From positions 1 to 64,000 of the forward strand of contig NZ_JACIAY010000009.1 of the NCBI RefSeq assembly GCF_014194975.1: a stretch of DNA of 64,000 nucleotides. Direction: 5' to 3'. Position 1 is the first letter of the stretch, and each line of letters starts with the position of its first letter. The translations under genes were made by a program, and so were the position numbers. The notes under the pieces were generated by a model that saw nothing but the letters and a program-made list of their open reading frames with translations, was not told the origin of the DNA and made no database searches. This document shows positions 9,312 to 17,130 of the stretch, one piece after another. This DNA comes from Sphingomonas sp. BK580 (GTDB lineage: Bacteria > Pseudomonadota > Alphaproteobacteria > Sphingomonadales > Sphingomonadaceae).

Positions 9312-9529
9312 GTCGTCCCCGCGCAGGCGGGTATCCAGACGCGCGGACCTCAGCGGTAGAGGCGCCACGTCAGCGTATCTGGATCCCCGCCCGCGCGGGG
9401 ATGACGATAGTGGGGAGCGCGGGGTGCGACGTCAGCGTCCCTGGACCTCGCCTTCGCCGGAATGACGAAGGTGGCGAGCGCCCCGTGCAACGTCAGCGTC
9501 TCAGAACCTCGCCCTCGCGGGGATGACGG
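9312..9529. repeat. repeat family D: inverted repeat plus 61-62 bp tandem copies
   Basis: An inverted repeat (9312-9407) with arms CGTCCCCGCGCAGGCGGGTA and the matching GGATCCCCGCCCGCGCGGGG is followed by two more partial copies. ACGTCAGCGT recurs at 9367, 9429 and 9490, a spacing of 62 and 61 bases, each time followed by a short GC hairpin and GATGACG or AATGACG. The last copy supplies the C-terminal codons of the membrane protein that ends at 9493. The intergenic stretch after gltB (9233-9311) holds nothing else recognisable. Confidence 0.75.
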
Positions 9530-10062
9530 AAGAGCGAGCGTCGCCGCCCCCGCACCACCACGAACGCCACCCCGCCCGCCAGCGCGAGCACCGGCCAGCC
9601 GCCGGGGTCGTGCCACAGGTAGCGAAGCGCCGCGGCGAGCGCCGCCAGCGCCACCAGCGCGCGCGCGACCGGCGCGTGGAGCTGCCGCCCCAGCCACGAG
9701 GCCAGCAGCAGCGCCGCCGCGGCGTTGAGCGCGAGCCAGCCGTAGGACTCGAGCGGCGGCAGCGCGCCGTGCAGCGGCAGCTTTACCGTGGCATAGCCGA
9801 CCATTCGGCGCGGGAAACAGTCGGCGGCGAGGTGGACGCCCACGCCCGCGGCGATCCCGCAGGCGGCGGCGCGCTGGCGCGACGCGAGCAGCAGCAGCGC
9901 GGGCAGCAGGCTGTGCGTCAGTGCGCTGCGATGGCCGAGCCCGAGCCGCAGGTCGACGTCGGGCAGCATCAGCCCGACCGCGAGCGCGATCAGGGTGACG
10001 AGCGCGGCGGTCGCGGCCGAGACGGCGGGCGGGGGCGCGGGGGCGGGCGCGGCGGACGGCAT
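9493..10062 (-). CDS. YdjM-like membrane metal-dependent hydrolase
   Basis: Predicted integral membrane protein of about 189 residues in the DUF457/YdjM family (metal-dependent membrane hydrolases, physiological substrate unknown). The conserved polar motifs are present: LPDVDLRLG, GHRSALTHSLL and, after one hydrophobic span, GVHLAADCFPRR. Four or more hydrophobic spans follow. The start is uncertain: ATG at 10062 was chosen, a GTG lies six codons upstream, and neither has a good ribosome-binding site. The last dozen residues are encoded by a copy of repeat family D, so the C-terminus has probably been altered by the repeat. Confidence 0.7.
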   Translation of the reverse strand: MPSAAPAPAPPPAVSAATAALVTLIALAVGLMLPDVDLRLGLGHRSALTHSLLPALLLLASRQRAAACGIAAGVGVHLAADCFPRRMVGYATVKLPLHGALPPLESYGWLALNAAAALLLASWLGRQLHAPVARALVALAALAAALRYLWHDPGGWPVLALAGGVAFVVVRGRRRSLFRHPREGEVLRR

Positions 10063-10753
10063 CGATGCCGCCGCTGCCACGCCGCGGGGTCGCCGTCACC
10101 CCCACGCGTGACCCGGCGGGGCGCGCGACCGCGCCGATGCCGGCGCTGGCGCTCGCGTGGGCGGACGGCCGGTCGAGTCAGGACCGCATCGACCGCGTTA
10201 CCGGTGACCAGAGCCTGATCCATCCGAGCCGAACCGTGCTCCCGCGCACGCGGGAGCCCGGAGCCGGGGCGGTAGGATGGACGACCCTGGGCTCCGGCGT
10301 TCGCCGGAGCACGCTGGGAGTTCAGATGAGGTGGATCAGATCCTAGCTGACCGATCGCGGGCGACGCGTCGGCGATGTGCCGCGCTCGCTCCCTCTCGCC
10401 ATCGGTCATCGTCGCCGAGCCGTGCGACGGCGCACGCCGGTGCTGAGCGTGACGGGCGATGGCGCTTGCCGTCCCGCGCTCCTGCGCGTTTCACGTTCGT
10501 GGTCGGCGGGTTGCTCGTGGGGAGCCGTGTAGCCGCCGCGGCGTCGCCCGTGGACGATCGTAGCGGGCGGCGTCGGCCGCGAACCAAGGCATCTCGGTGA
10601 TCGCGTGAGGCGAGTCGGTCGCGGCCGGCGTGCTCGACTCCGCGGCTCCGCCATGCTGCCCTTTACCCGCTCCAACCAGCCGCCCGACCCACGACGGTTG
10701 CGCAGGAGCGCAGCGGCCGCGTTGCACCGATCTCCCGAATGGGCGCGGCGCGG
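10063..10753. other. gene-poor stretch with repeat A2
   Basis: Apart from repeat copy A2, no convincing gene is present. All frames here have arginine-rich translations typical of non-coding GC-rich DNA. One short minus-strand segment around 10560-10640 reads like coding sequence (HAITEMPWFAADAARYD) but is not extended by anything recognisable and may be debris. Confidence 0.5.
10236..10313. repeat. palindromic repeat family A, copy A2
   Basis: The left arm starts GTGCTCCCGCGCACGCGGGA and the right arm ends CTCCGGCGTTCGCCGGAGCA. Arms pair over most of their length and enclose about 20 variable bases. It lies in a gene-free stretch. Confidence 0.8.
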
Positions 10754-11190
10754 TCAGCGCAGCGTCGCGCGGTAGCGCAGCAGCGCCTCCGGCTCGTCGG
10801 TCTGGACGATGCTGACGCCGTCGCGATACATCCGGCCCCACGCCGCGTCGGGATCGCGCGGCGCGTCGCGGTCGCCGTCATAGCCCGCGACGAACCCCTC
10901 CCACAGGCTGTTGACCCACAGCCGCGCCCCGCGCGCGCGCCGCCGCGCTCACCTGCGCCAGTTGCGCCGCGCTCAGTCGCGGCAGCTCGACGCCGAGCAG
11001 GCGCGCCAGCGCCGCGGTCTGACGGCGTAGCAGCGCGGCGAAATCGGCGCGCTGCCCCGGGTTGAGCAGGATCGGCATATGGCCAAGGCGGCGAGGGTCG
11101 GCTCGTCCGCCATCGCGGGCGCCTCGTCACCCACCTCGCTCTTGAGGATGATGACCTCTTCCATCCTGGCGCGGCGCACCCCCAACCGCG
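10754..11190 (-). pseudogene. glycerophosphodiester phosphodiesterase remnant, frameshifted
   Basis: The C-terminal third of a glycerophosphodiester phosphodiesterase-like protein can be followed only by changing frame twice. From upstream: EVIILKSEVGDEAPAM and ADEPTLAAL in one frame (about 11160-11090), MPILLNPGQRADF to LAQVSAAARARGA in a second (11078-10930), and LWVNSLWEGF, GYDGDRDAPRDPDAAWG and VSIVQTDEPEALL in a third, ending at the TGA at 10754-10756. The N-terminal catalytic HRG half is absent. The order of conserved blocks matches the family, so this is a decayed, 5'-truncated gene, not chance. Sequencing error could explain one shift but not the lost 5' half. Confidence 0.72.
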
Positions 11191-11247
11191 ACGCCCTCGT
11201 CGGAGGGGATCGCCGCGGCGGAGTGTCGCGGGAAGGTCGCGGGGCCG

Positions 11248-11967
11248 TTACGATCCGCCGATCCGGGTCAGGCGGGCGCGTGTCTCCGCCGCACGTCCCC
11301 GGCGCAGCGCGATCCCGGCGAGCGCCAAGCCGAGGATCATCGTCATCCAGGTCGCCGGTTCGGGCACCGCGGTGCGCGCGATGATGCCACCGGTATAGTC
11401 GAGCACGCTGATCCCGTCGGTGGTGCCGGCGCCGTAGCTGACGCCCTGGCCGGTGTCGCCGTTGCTCCAGAAGTTGATCGCCTTGCCGCTGCTGGTGGTG
11501 AAGACCAGCCCGTAGATGTCGAGAAAGCCACCGCCGATCGGATAGTCGGTCGCGGTCGGCGGCGAGCCGCCGGGGTAGAAGAGGTTGTCGTAGGAGAAGC
11601 CGGGCGCCTTGCCATCGGGCCCGGGCACGCCGTTCTTGACGATGTAATGACCGAAGCTCGCCGGGGCGAGCAGATTGCCCGAGGTCGGCTTGCCCGGGTT
11701 GCTCGGCACCACGCCGGTGATCATGGTGGTCAGGTTGATGTTGCTGTTGCGCAGCGTGCCGCTCGCGCCGGTGACGATGTAGGAGCCCACCGGGTCGTAG
11801 CTGTTGGGCGAGGTGCCGATCGGCCCGGTGTTCGGGTTCGCCTCATAGGTGAGCGAGACGGTGCCGCTCAGCCCGCCCCCGCTGACATCGAAGACATAGC
11901 TCGCCGCGCTGGCCGGCGCGCCCATCGACACGGCCGCCGCCGCGGCGATCACTGCCCATCGCCTCAT
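11248..11967 (-). CDS. PEPxxW-CTERM sorting-domain protein
   Basis: A 239-residue secreted protein. The start at 11967 has GGAGGGAGGA just upstream and opens a signal peptide (MRRWAV to PASAAS). The body is rich in Gly, Ser, Thr and Asn without a recognised domain. The C-terminus VPEPATWMTMILGLALAGIA followed by LRRGR is the PEP-CTERM tripartite signal: PEP motif, hydrophobic span, basic tail. In other bacteria this tail is processed by an exosortase during export, often linked to exopolysaccharide. No exosortase gene is in the window. Confidence 0.85.
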   Translation of the reverse strand: MRRWAVIAAAAAVSMGAPASAASYVFDVSGGGLSGTVSLTYEANPNTGPIGTSPNSYDPVGSYIVTGASGTLRNSNINLTTMITGVVPSNPGKPTSGNLLAPASFGHYIVKNGVPGPDGKAPGFSYDNLFYPGGSPPTATDYPIGGGFLDIYGLVFTTSSGKAINFWSNGDTGQGVSYGAGTTDGISVLDYTGGIIARTAVPEPATWMTMILGLALAGIALRRGRAAETRARLTRIGGS

Positions 11968-12193
11968 AGCTTCCTCCCTCCGGGACTCGCGCCGTCGGGT
12001 CGCCGCGGCGTCGGCGCCGAGGATGAGCGAGAGCATGGTGAAAAGATTGTACGTTCCGGCCGGGGCGGACGGCGGGTGAGACGCTGGCCCGTCCCTGTCA
12101 CCCTGCCCGTCGTCCCGGACTTGGATGACGGACGAGCGAAGCCGACTGCCGTGCCGCGTCGGTCCTCGTGGCAGCGCGCGTCGTCGCGTCCGC

Positions 12194-13573
12194 TCAGCTC
12201 GCCATCGGCAGCCGCAGCCGCACCAGCAGCCCGCCGAGATCCTCGCTCTCCTCCAGCGCCACGGTACCGTCGTAGATCTCGGCGACGTCGCGCACGATCG
12301 CGAGACCGAGGCCGGTGCCCGGCTTGCCGGTGTCGAGCCGCACGCCGCGGTCGAAGATGCGGACGCGGTCGGCCTCGGGGATGCCGAGCCCGTCGTCCTC
12401 CACCACCACCTCGACGAAGCCCGCCTGCGCGCCCACCGTGACGAAGACGCTGCCGCCGCCGTATTTGGCCGCGTTCTCGACGAGGTTGCCCATGATCTCG
12501 TCGAGGTCCTGGCGCTCGATATGCGCCACCAGATCCTTGGGTCCGGTCATGTCGATGCGGACGTGCGGGTAGAGCCGCTGCACCGCGCGCTCGACCGACT
12601 CGACGCTCGGCCAGACCGCGGCGCGGCTGTGCGCCGAGCCGCGCCGCCCCACCGCGCGCGCGCGCGCGAGATGGTGGTCGACCTGCCGCCGCATCGTCCG
12701 CGCCTCGCGGATCACCGTCGCGGCGAGGTCGTCCGACTGGGCGGTGGCGGCGTTCATGATCACGGTCAGCGGCGTCTTGAGCGCGTGCGCCAGGTTGCCG
12801 GCGTGGCGCCGTGCCTCCTCCGCCTGGGTCTCGTTGTGCGCCACCAGCGCGTTGAGCTCCTCCACCATCGGCAGCAGCTCGAGCGGCATCTTGCCGCTGA
12901 TCCGGCTCGACTTGCCCGCGCGCATCTTGGCGATCTCGATGCGCAGCCGGCGCAGCGGCAGCAGGCCGTAGAAGGTCTGCAACGCCGCCAGGATCACGAG
13001 CCCGACGCCGAGCAGCACGAAGCTGCGCACCAACGTGCGGCGCAGCACCGCGATCTGCGCGTCCAGCGCCTCGCGGCTCGACGCCACCTGGAAGCGCCAG
13101 CGCACCTTGGAGCCGGGCAGCGTCACGTCGCGCTCGACGATGCGCAGCTTCTCGTCCTTGAACTGCTCGCTGTCGTAGCTGTGGACGGCGCGGTCGTCGT
13201 GCGGCTTGCCGTAGGCGAGCGTACGGTCCCACAGCGAGCGCGAGACGAACGCCTCGTGCCCCGGGGCCGATACCTGCCAGTAGAGCCCCGAATAGGGCTC
13301 GACGAAGCGCTGGTCGGCGGGCTCGCGGTTGAAGATGACCTCGCCGGTCGAGTCCATCTCGGCCGAGACCAGCAGCGAGCGCAGCACGTATTCGAGCTGG
13401 TCGTCGGCGTTGCCCGTCACCGCGCCGACCAGCACGCGATCGAGCGCGAAACCTCCGCCGACCAGCAGCGCCGAGATCCACAGCGCCGCGATCAGGATCA
13501 TGCGGCGCGTGATCGAGCCGCGCGCGCGCGGTTCCTCGACCGGCGCGTCGGCGGCGAGGTCGGCCGCGGTCAC
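12194..13573 (-). CDS. sensor histidine kinase (PhoQ-like)
   Basis: Membrane sensor kinase of 459 residues. Transmembrane spans lie near residues 25-46 and 183-203 and bracket a periplasmic sensor region of about 135 residues. The HAMP-like linker is followed by the H-box NLAHALKTPLT with His263 as the likely phosphorylation site, the N-box NLVENAAKYG, and the G boxes DDGLGIP and GTGLGLAI. The start lies four bases after the stop of the response regulator upstream, so the two form one operon and surely a cognate pair. The signal is unknown; the linked PepSY protein suggests an envelope signal. Confidence 0.92.
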   Translation of the reverse strand: MTAADLAADAPVEEPRARGSITRRMILIAALWISALLVGGGFALDRVLVGAVTGNADDQLEYVLRSLLVSAEMDSTGEVIFNREPADQRFVEPYSGLYWQVSAPGHEAFVSRSLWDRTLAYGKPHDDRAVHSYDSEQFKDEKLRIVERDVTLPGSKVRWRFQVASSREALDAQIAVLRRTLVRSFVLLGVGLVILAALQTFYGLLPLRRLRIEIAKMRAGKSSRISGKMPLELLPMVEELNALVAHNETQAEEARRHAGNLAHALKTPLTVIMNAATAQSDDLAATVIREARTMRRQVDHHLARARAVGRRGSAHSRAAVWPSVESVERAVQRLYPHVRIDMTGPKDLVAHIERQDLDEIMGNLVENAAKYGGGSVFVTVGAQAGFVEVVVEDDGLGIPEADRVRIFDRGVRLDTGKPGTGLGLAIVRDVAEIYDGTVALEESEDLGGLLVRLRLPMAS

Positions 13574-13577
13574 GCGA

Positions 13578-14243
13578 TCATGCGTCCGGATCGTCCAGGC
13601 TGTAGCCGAGGCCGCGGATCGTGGTGATCACGTCCTGCCCCAGCTTCTTGCGGATGCGCGTGACGAACACCTCGATCGTGTTCGAGTCGCGGTCGAAGTC
13701 CTGGTCGTAGATATGCTCGATCAGCTCGGTGCGGCTCACCACCTTGCCCTTGTGGTGGAGCAGGTAGCTGAGCAGCTTGTACTCCTGCGCGGTGAGCTTC
13801 ACCGGCTCGCCGTTGCGCGTCACCTTGCCCGAGCGCGTGTCGAGTCGCACGTCGCCCGCGGTCAGCTCGGACGAGGCGTTGCCCGAGGCGCGGCGGATCA
13901 GCGCGCGCAGCCGGGCGATCAGCTCCTCGGTCTGGAAGGGCTTGGCGACGTAATCGTCGGCGCCGGCATCGAGCCCCGCGACCTTGTCGGACCAGCTGTC
14001 ACGCGCGGTCAGCACCAGCACGGGGGTGACTCGCCCTTCCTTGCGCCAGCGGTCGAGCACGGTCAGCCCGTCGATCTCGGGCAGGCCGAGGTCGAGCACG
14101 ATCGCGTCGTAATTCTCGGTCGAACCGAGGAAATGCCCCTCCTCGCCGTCGGTGGCGAGATCGATCGCATAGCCCGCCCCCTCCAGCGTGGACTTGAGCT
14201 GCTGGCCGAGGTTCGGCTCGTCCTCGACGATGAGCACGCGCAT
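13578..14243 (-). CDS. OmpR-family response regulator
   Basis: A 221-residue two-domain regulator. The receiver domain has the acidic pair EDE at residues 7-9, phospho-acceptor Asp51 in VLDLGLPEIDG, Thr in VLTARD and Lys in AKPF. The winged-helix DNA-binding domain covers about residues 128-217, with the usual LTAQEYKLLSYL and the RIRKKLG recognition segment. It is read together with the kinase downstream (4-base gap) and the PepSY protein upstream (15-base gap). Confidence 0.94.
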   Translation of the reverse strand: MRVLIVEDEPNLGQQLKSTLEGAGYAIDLATDGEEGHFLGSTENYDAIVLDLGLPEIDGLTVLDRWRKEGRVTPVLVLTARDSWSDKVAGLDAGADDYVAKPFQTEELIARLRALIRRASGNASSELTAGDVRLDTRSGKVTRNGEPVKLTAQEYKLLSYLLHHKGKVVSRTELIEHIYDQDFDRDSNTIEVFVTRIRKKLGQDVITTIRGLGYSLDDPDA

Positions 14244-14258
14244 ACCTGTTCTTTCCCC

Positions 14259-14558
14259 TCAGTTGCCGGTTCGGCCGATGATCTGCCCGGAACGGCCGTC
14301 GACGTCGACCCAGATGACGTTGCCGTCGCGCAGGAACTTGAGCGTGTAGACGCCGCTCGGCATCTCCAGATCGACCCCGATATATTGCGCGCCCTTCATC
14401 GTCGGCAGCACGCGCCGCTCGATCTCGGGCAGCGGCAGGATCTTGCCCGCGCGCCGCGCCTGCAGCGCCACCGCCCCCTCGCGCACCTGCTCGGGCGCGG
14501 CCGCGGCCGGCGCGGCGAGCGCGAGCGGCAGCAGGAGCGGGAGCAGGCGGCGGTGCAT
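14259..14558 (-). CDS. small secreted PepSY-domain protein
   Basis: A 99-residue protein with a signal peptide (MHRRLLPLLLPLALAAPAAA) and one PepSY-type unit ending in the typical YTLKFLRDGNVIWVDVDGRSGQII strand pattern, seen here as YTLKFLRDG and VDVDGRSG. It is first in the operon with the response regulator and kinase, and probably modulates or reports to the kinase in the periplasm. The start at 14558 was chosen for the signal peptide; an ATG six codons upstream (14576) is also possible. Confidence 0.78.
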   Translation of the reverse strand: MHRRLLPLLLPLALAAPAAAAPEQVREGAVALQARRAGKILPLPEIERRVLPTMKGAQYIGVDLEMPSGVYTLKFLRDGNVIWVDVDGRSGQIIGRTGN

Positions 14559-14661
14559 TCTCACTCGTGCTCGCATAGGGAGAGGGGCTTGAACAGCCTG
14601 TGAATGGCGGCAGTGCCGCGCAGCAACCCCTTGCCGTGGCGGGATGTTCCGCGCCCCGCGC

Positions 14662-15051
14662 TCAGCGGTGCAGCAGCTGGTCGAGCTTCTGGGTCAGCTG
14701 TGTCAGCGTCACCGGCTTCTGCAGCCGCGCGACATCGCGGTAGAGTGGCGGGATGGTCGCAGTGTCATAGCCGCTGAGGAACATCAGCGGCACGCCGCGA
14801 GAGAGCAACGCGTCGGCGAGCGGGAAGCTGAGATCGCCGCGCAGGTTGATGTCGAGCAGCGCGGCGTCGATCGCGGCGTCCCCGGCGGCATGCGCCAGCG
14901 CGGGGGCGAGGCTGGCGAACAGCGTGACGCTCGCGCCGGCATCGAGCAGGGCGCGCTCCAGCCGCACCGCGACGTAGAACTCGTCCTCGCACACCAGCAG
15001 CCGACGTCCCGCGAGCACGCCGGCGCCCGCGTCTCGCCCGCCCCCGCTCAT
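14662..15051 (-). CDS. single-domain response regulator
   Basis: A stand-alone receiver domain of 129 residues. The acidic pocket CEDEFYVA and the phospho-acceptor Asp in LLDINLRGD are visible, with a serine in FLSGYD and lysine in LQKPVT. It has no output domain. The ATG overlaps the stop of the HWE kinase (ATGA at 15048-15051), so it is co-translated with that kinase and is its likely partner or phosphate sink. Confidence 0.88.
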   Translation of the reverse strand: MSGGGRDAGAGVLAGRRLLVCEDEFYVAVRLERALLDAGASVTLFASLAPALAHAAGDAAIDAALLDINLRGDLSFPLADALLSRGVPLMFLSGYDTATIPPLYRDVARLQKPVTLTQLTQKLDQLLHR

Positions 15052-16598
15052 GCCGCCCCGCCGAGCGGGACGTGCAGCCGGCACGTCACCGCGCCAGCGA
15101 CGATGCGATAGTCGCTCGACGCGCCGAGCTGGAACGGCAGCGCGCGCTCGATCAGCTCGCGCCCGAAGCCGCGCCGCGAGTCGGTCGCCGGCGCGGTCCA
15201 GTCGCCGGTCTCCTCCCAGCAGAGATCGAGCAGCGGCTCTTCCCCGCTGGCGTTCACCTGCCAGCGGATCGCGATCCGCCCCGCGCCGCGCGCGATCACG
15301 CCGTGCTTGCGCGAGTTGGTGGCGAGTTCGTGGATCACCAGCGCCAGCGTCTGCACCATCGTGCTGGGCAGCAGCACGTCGGGCCCGTCCAGCGTGATCA
15401 GCGACTCGCGGTCGGCGGTCCCCAGCGCGTCGCGCTCGGTCTCGAGCAGGTGGCGCAGCGTCAGCTTCTCGCTCCCCGACAGCAGCCGCTGCGCGCGCGC
15501 CAGCGCCTGCAAGCGATCGTGGAAGCTCGCCTCGAACGCCTCGGGCGAGGACGCCGCCGCCATCGTCTGGAGCGCGATCCCCTCCACGACGGCGAGGAGG
15601 TTGCGGGTGCGATGCTGCAGCTCGGCGACCAGCACCGCCTGGCGCGCCTCGAGCGCGCGCAGGTCCTCGACGTCGGTGAAGGTGCCGACCCAGGTCGGCT
15701 CGCCCAGCTCGACCGCGGTCGGCAGCGCGCGGCCCTGGTACCAGCGATAAGTCCCGTCATGCTGGTGCCAGATGCGACACTCCACCTCGAAGATGCCGCG
15801 CGCGTCGGCCGCGCCCCAGGCCTCCTCCACCGCGACCGCATCCTCGGGGTGGACCGCGTCGAGCCAGCCGCGGCCGAGGCTCGAATCGGGGTCGCGTCCG
15901 GTCACCTCGGTCCATTGCGGGCCCATCCAGCGCCATTGCGCGCCGGGCTCGGCGCACCAGACGAGTTGCGGGATGCCCTCGAGAACCAGCCGCAGCTGCC
16001 ACTCGCTGCGCTCGCGCGCGGCCTGCTCGTCGCGGCGGCGGCGCAGCGCGTCGATCCGCAGCATGCTCGCCGCGACCAGGCTGGCGTAGATGCGCAGGAA
16101 GGCGAACTCGGCCGAGAAGTCACGCGGCTCGCGCGTGCTGATGTGGAGCAGCCCCAGCATCGGCGTGCCCGGCCCGTCGCGCAGCGGGATCAGCGCCAGC
16201 CCGCGCTGGTCGAAGCGGCGAAGCAGCCCGCGCGTCTCCAGCCGCGGCTCGTCCGCCACGTCCGGGACGATCACGGGCTCGCCGTCGCGCAGCAGCCGGC
16301 TCTCCAGCGACTGCTCGTCGCGCCGCGTGATCGAGCCCCCGATCAGCGACGGCGCGACCCCGGCGCCGGCGCGCACCTCGACCGACCGACGGTCGGCGCT
16401 CTGGCGGTACAAGAGCACGATGTCGGCACCGACCGCGCGGCGAACATAGTCGCAGGCCTCCTGCAGCAGCCGGTCGATGTCCTCGGACAGGATCGCGAGC
16501 TCGGCGAAGGCGGCGAGCATCTCGTGCTGGTGGAGCGCCGCGTCGGAGGCGCGCGGCGACGCGGGAAACGCGTCCAGCGGCGATCCGTCAGCAGGCAT
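15048..16598 (-). CDS. HWE histidine kinase with GAF and PAS domains
   Basis: Cytoplasmic sensor kinase of 516 residues with no transmembrane span. A GAF domain covers about residues 28-185 and a PAS domain with PAC motif (CRIWHQHDGTYRWYQGRA) about 200-315. The HWE kinase core starts at AELQHRTRNLL with His329 and has the family's HELATNSRKHG ATP-site motif. The start at 16598 was chosen because GGAG lies nine bases upstream and the longer frame is basic and low in conserved content. HWE kinases in alphaproteobacteria often feed the general stress response or light sensing, but no PhyR or EcfG is here. Confidence 0.9.
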   Translation of the reverse strand: MPADGSPLDAFPASPRASDAALHQHEMLAAFAELAILSEDIDRLLQEACDYVRRAVGADIVLLYRQSADRRSVEVRAGAGVAPSLIGGSITRRDEQSLESRLLRDGEPVIVPDVADEPRLETRGLLRRFDQRGLALIPLRDGPGTPMLGLLHISTREPRDFSAEFAFLRIYASLVAASMLRIDALRRRRDEQAARERSEWQLRLVLEGIPQLVWCAEPGAQWRWMGPQWTEVTGRDPDSSLGRGWLDAVHPEDAVAVEEAWGAADARGIFEVECRIWHQHDGTYRWYQGRALPTAVELGEPTWVGTFTDVEDLRALEARQAVLVAELQHRTRNLLAVVEGIALQTMAAASSPEAFEASFHDRLQALARAQRLLSGSEKLTLRHLLETERDALGTADRESLITLDGPDVLLPSTMVQTLALVIHELATNSRKHGVIARGAGRIAIRWQVNASGEEPLLDLCWEETGDWTAPATDSRRGFGRELIERALPFQLGASSDYRIVAGAVTCRLHVPLGGAA

Positions 16599-17130
16599 CG
16601 CATCGGTCTCCACACGCCGCTCCCGCGACCCTGGGCGGCGGCGTGAATCACGTAAACCTGCCGCACAGGCGGCAGAACTTATTGGACAAACTTGCAACCG
16701 CCGGGGTGCGTGCCGACAGCATTGACGACGCTTGATCCCGTTTCGGGACATAACGTTCGGCAGCGTCAAACAGCTTCGTTCGCGGTGAGACGGCAAAAAA
16801 TTTTCGTTCGTCGATCGTTCTCTTGCAATCGCGGGAGGCCGCGAAAGTCCGCGCGTCGCCGCGGCGCGGCGCGGCGCTCCCGGTGCTTAGGGCCGTGATC
16901 GACTGCTTTTACCGACTTGCCCGCGCTCGCGATCTGCCACAATCTGTTGAGGTACGGGCGGCGTATCGACCCCAATGGTGGTAGAACAAGGCGCGGCACC
17001 TCATATTTCGTGGGGCGTCGTGCGCCGATCGCGGTGACGCGACGGTCTCTTTTTGTTCTCAGAGGGTTCGACGTCCGCTAGGATCGGGCACTGCCCCGAT
17101 TCGGTGATAGTGGCCAGGAGCGGGAGCGGC
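16599..17130. promoter_or_regulatory. divergent promoter region, HWE kinase / nrdA
   Basis: A 530-base gene-free stretch between divergent genes. It contains a perfect dyad TCCCG-TTT-CGGGA at 16736-16748, closer to the kinase, and an AT-rich patch at 16793-16830 (AAAAAATTTTCGTTCG). No sure NrdR box, riboswitch or small gene was found. Confidence 0.45.

Noticed and set aside
9312-9529. CRISPR array
   Set aside because: The repeated unit is 61-62 bases with conserved hairpins throughout and no unique spacers of even length; no cas genes.
16937-16952. NrdR box upstream of nrdA
   Set aside because: CCACAATCTGTTGAGG agrees with the consensus at only about 9 of 16 positions, and no second box at the usual spacing was found.
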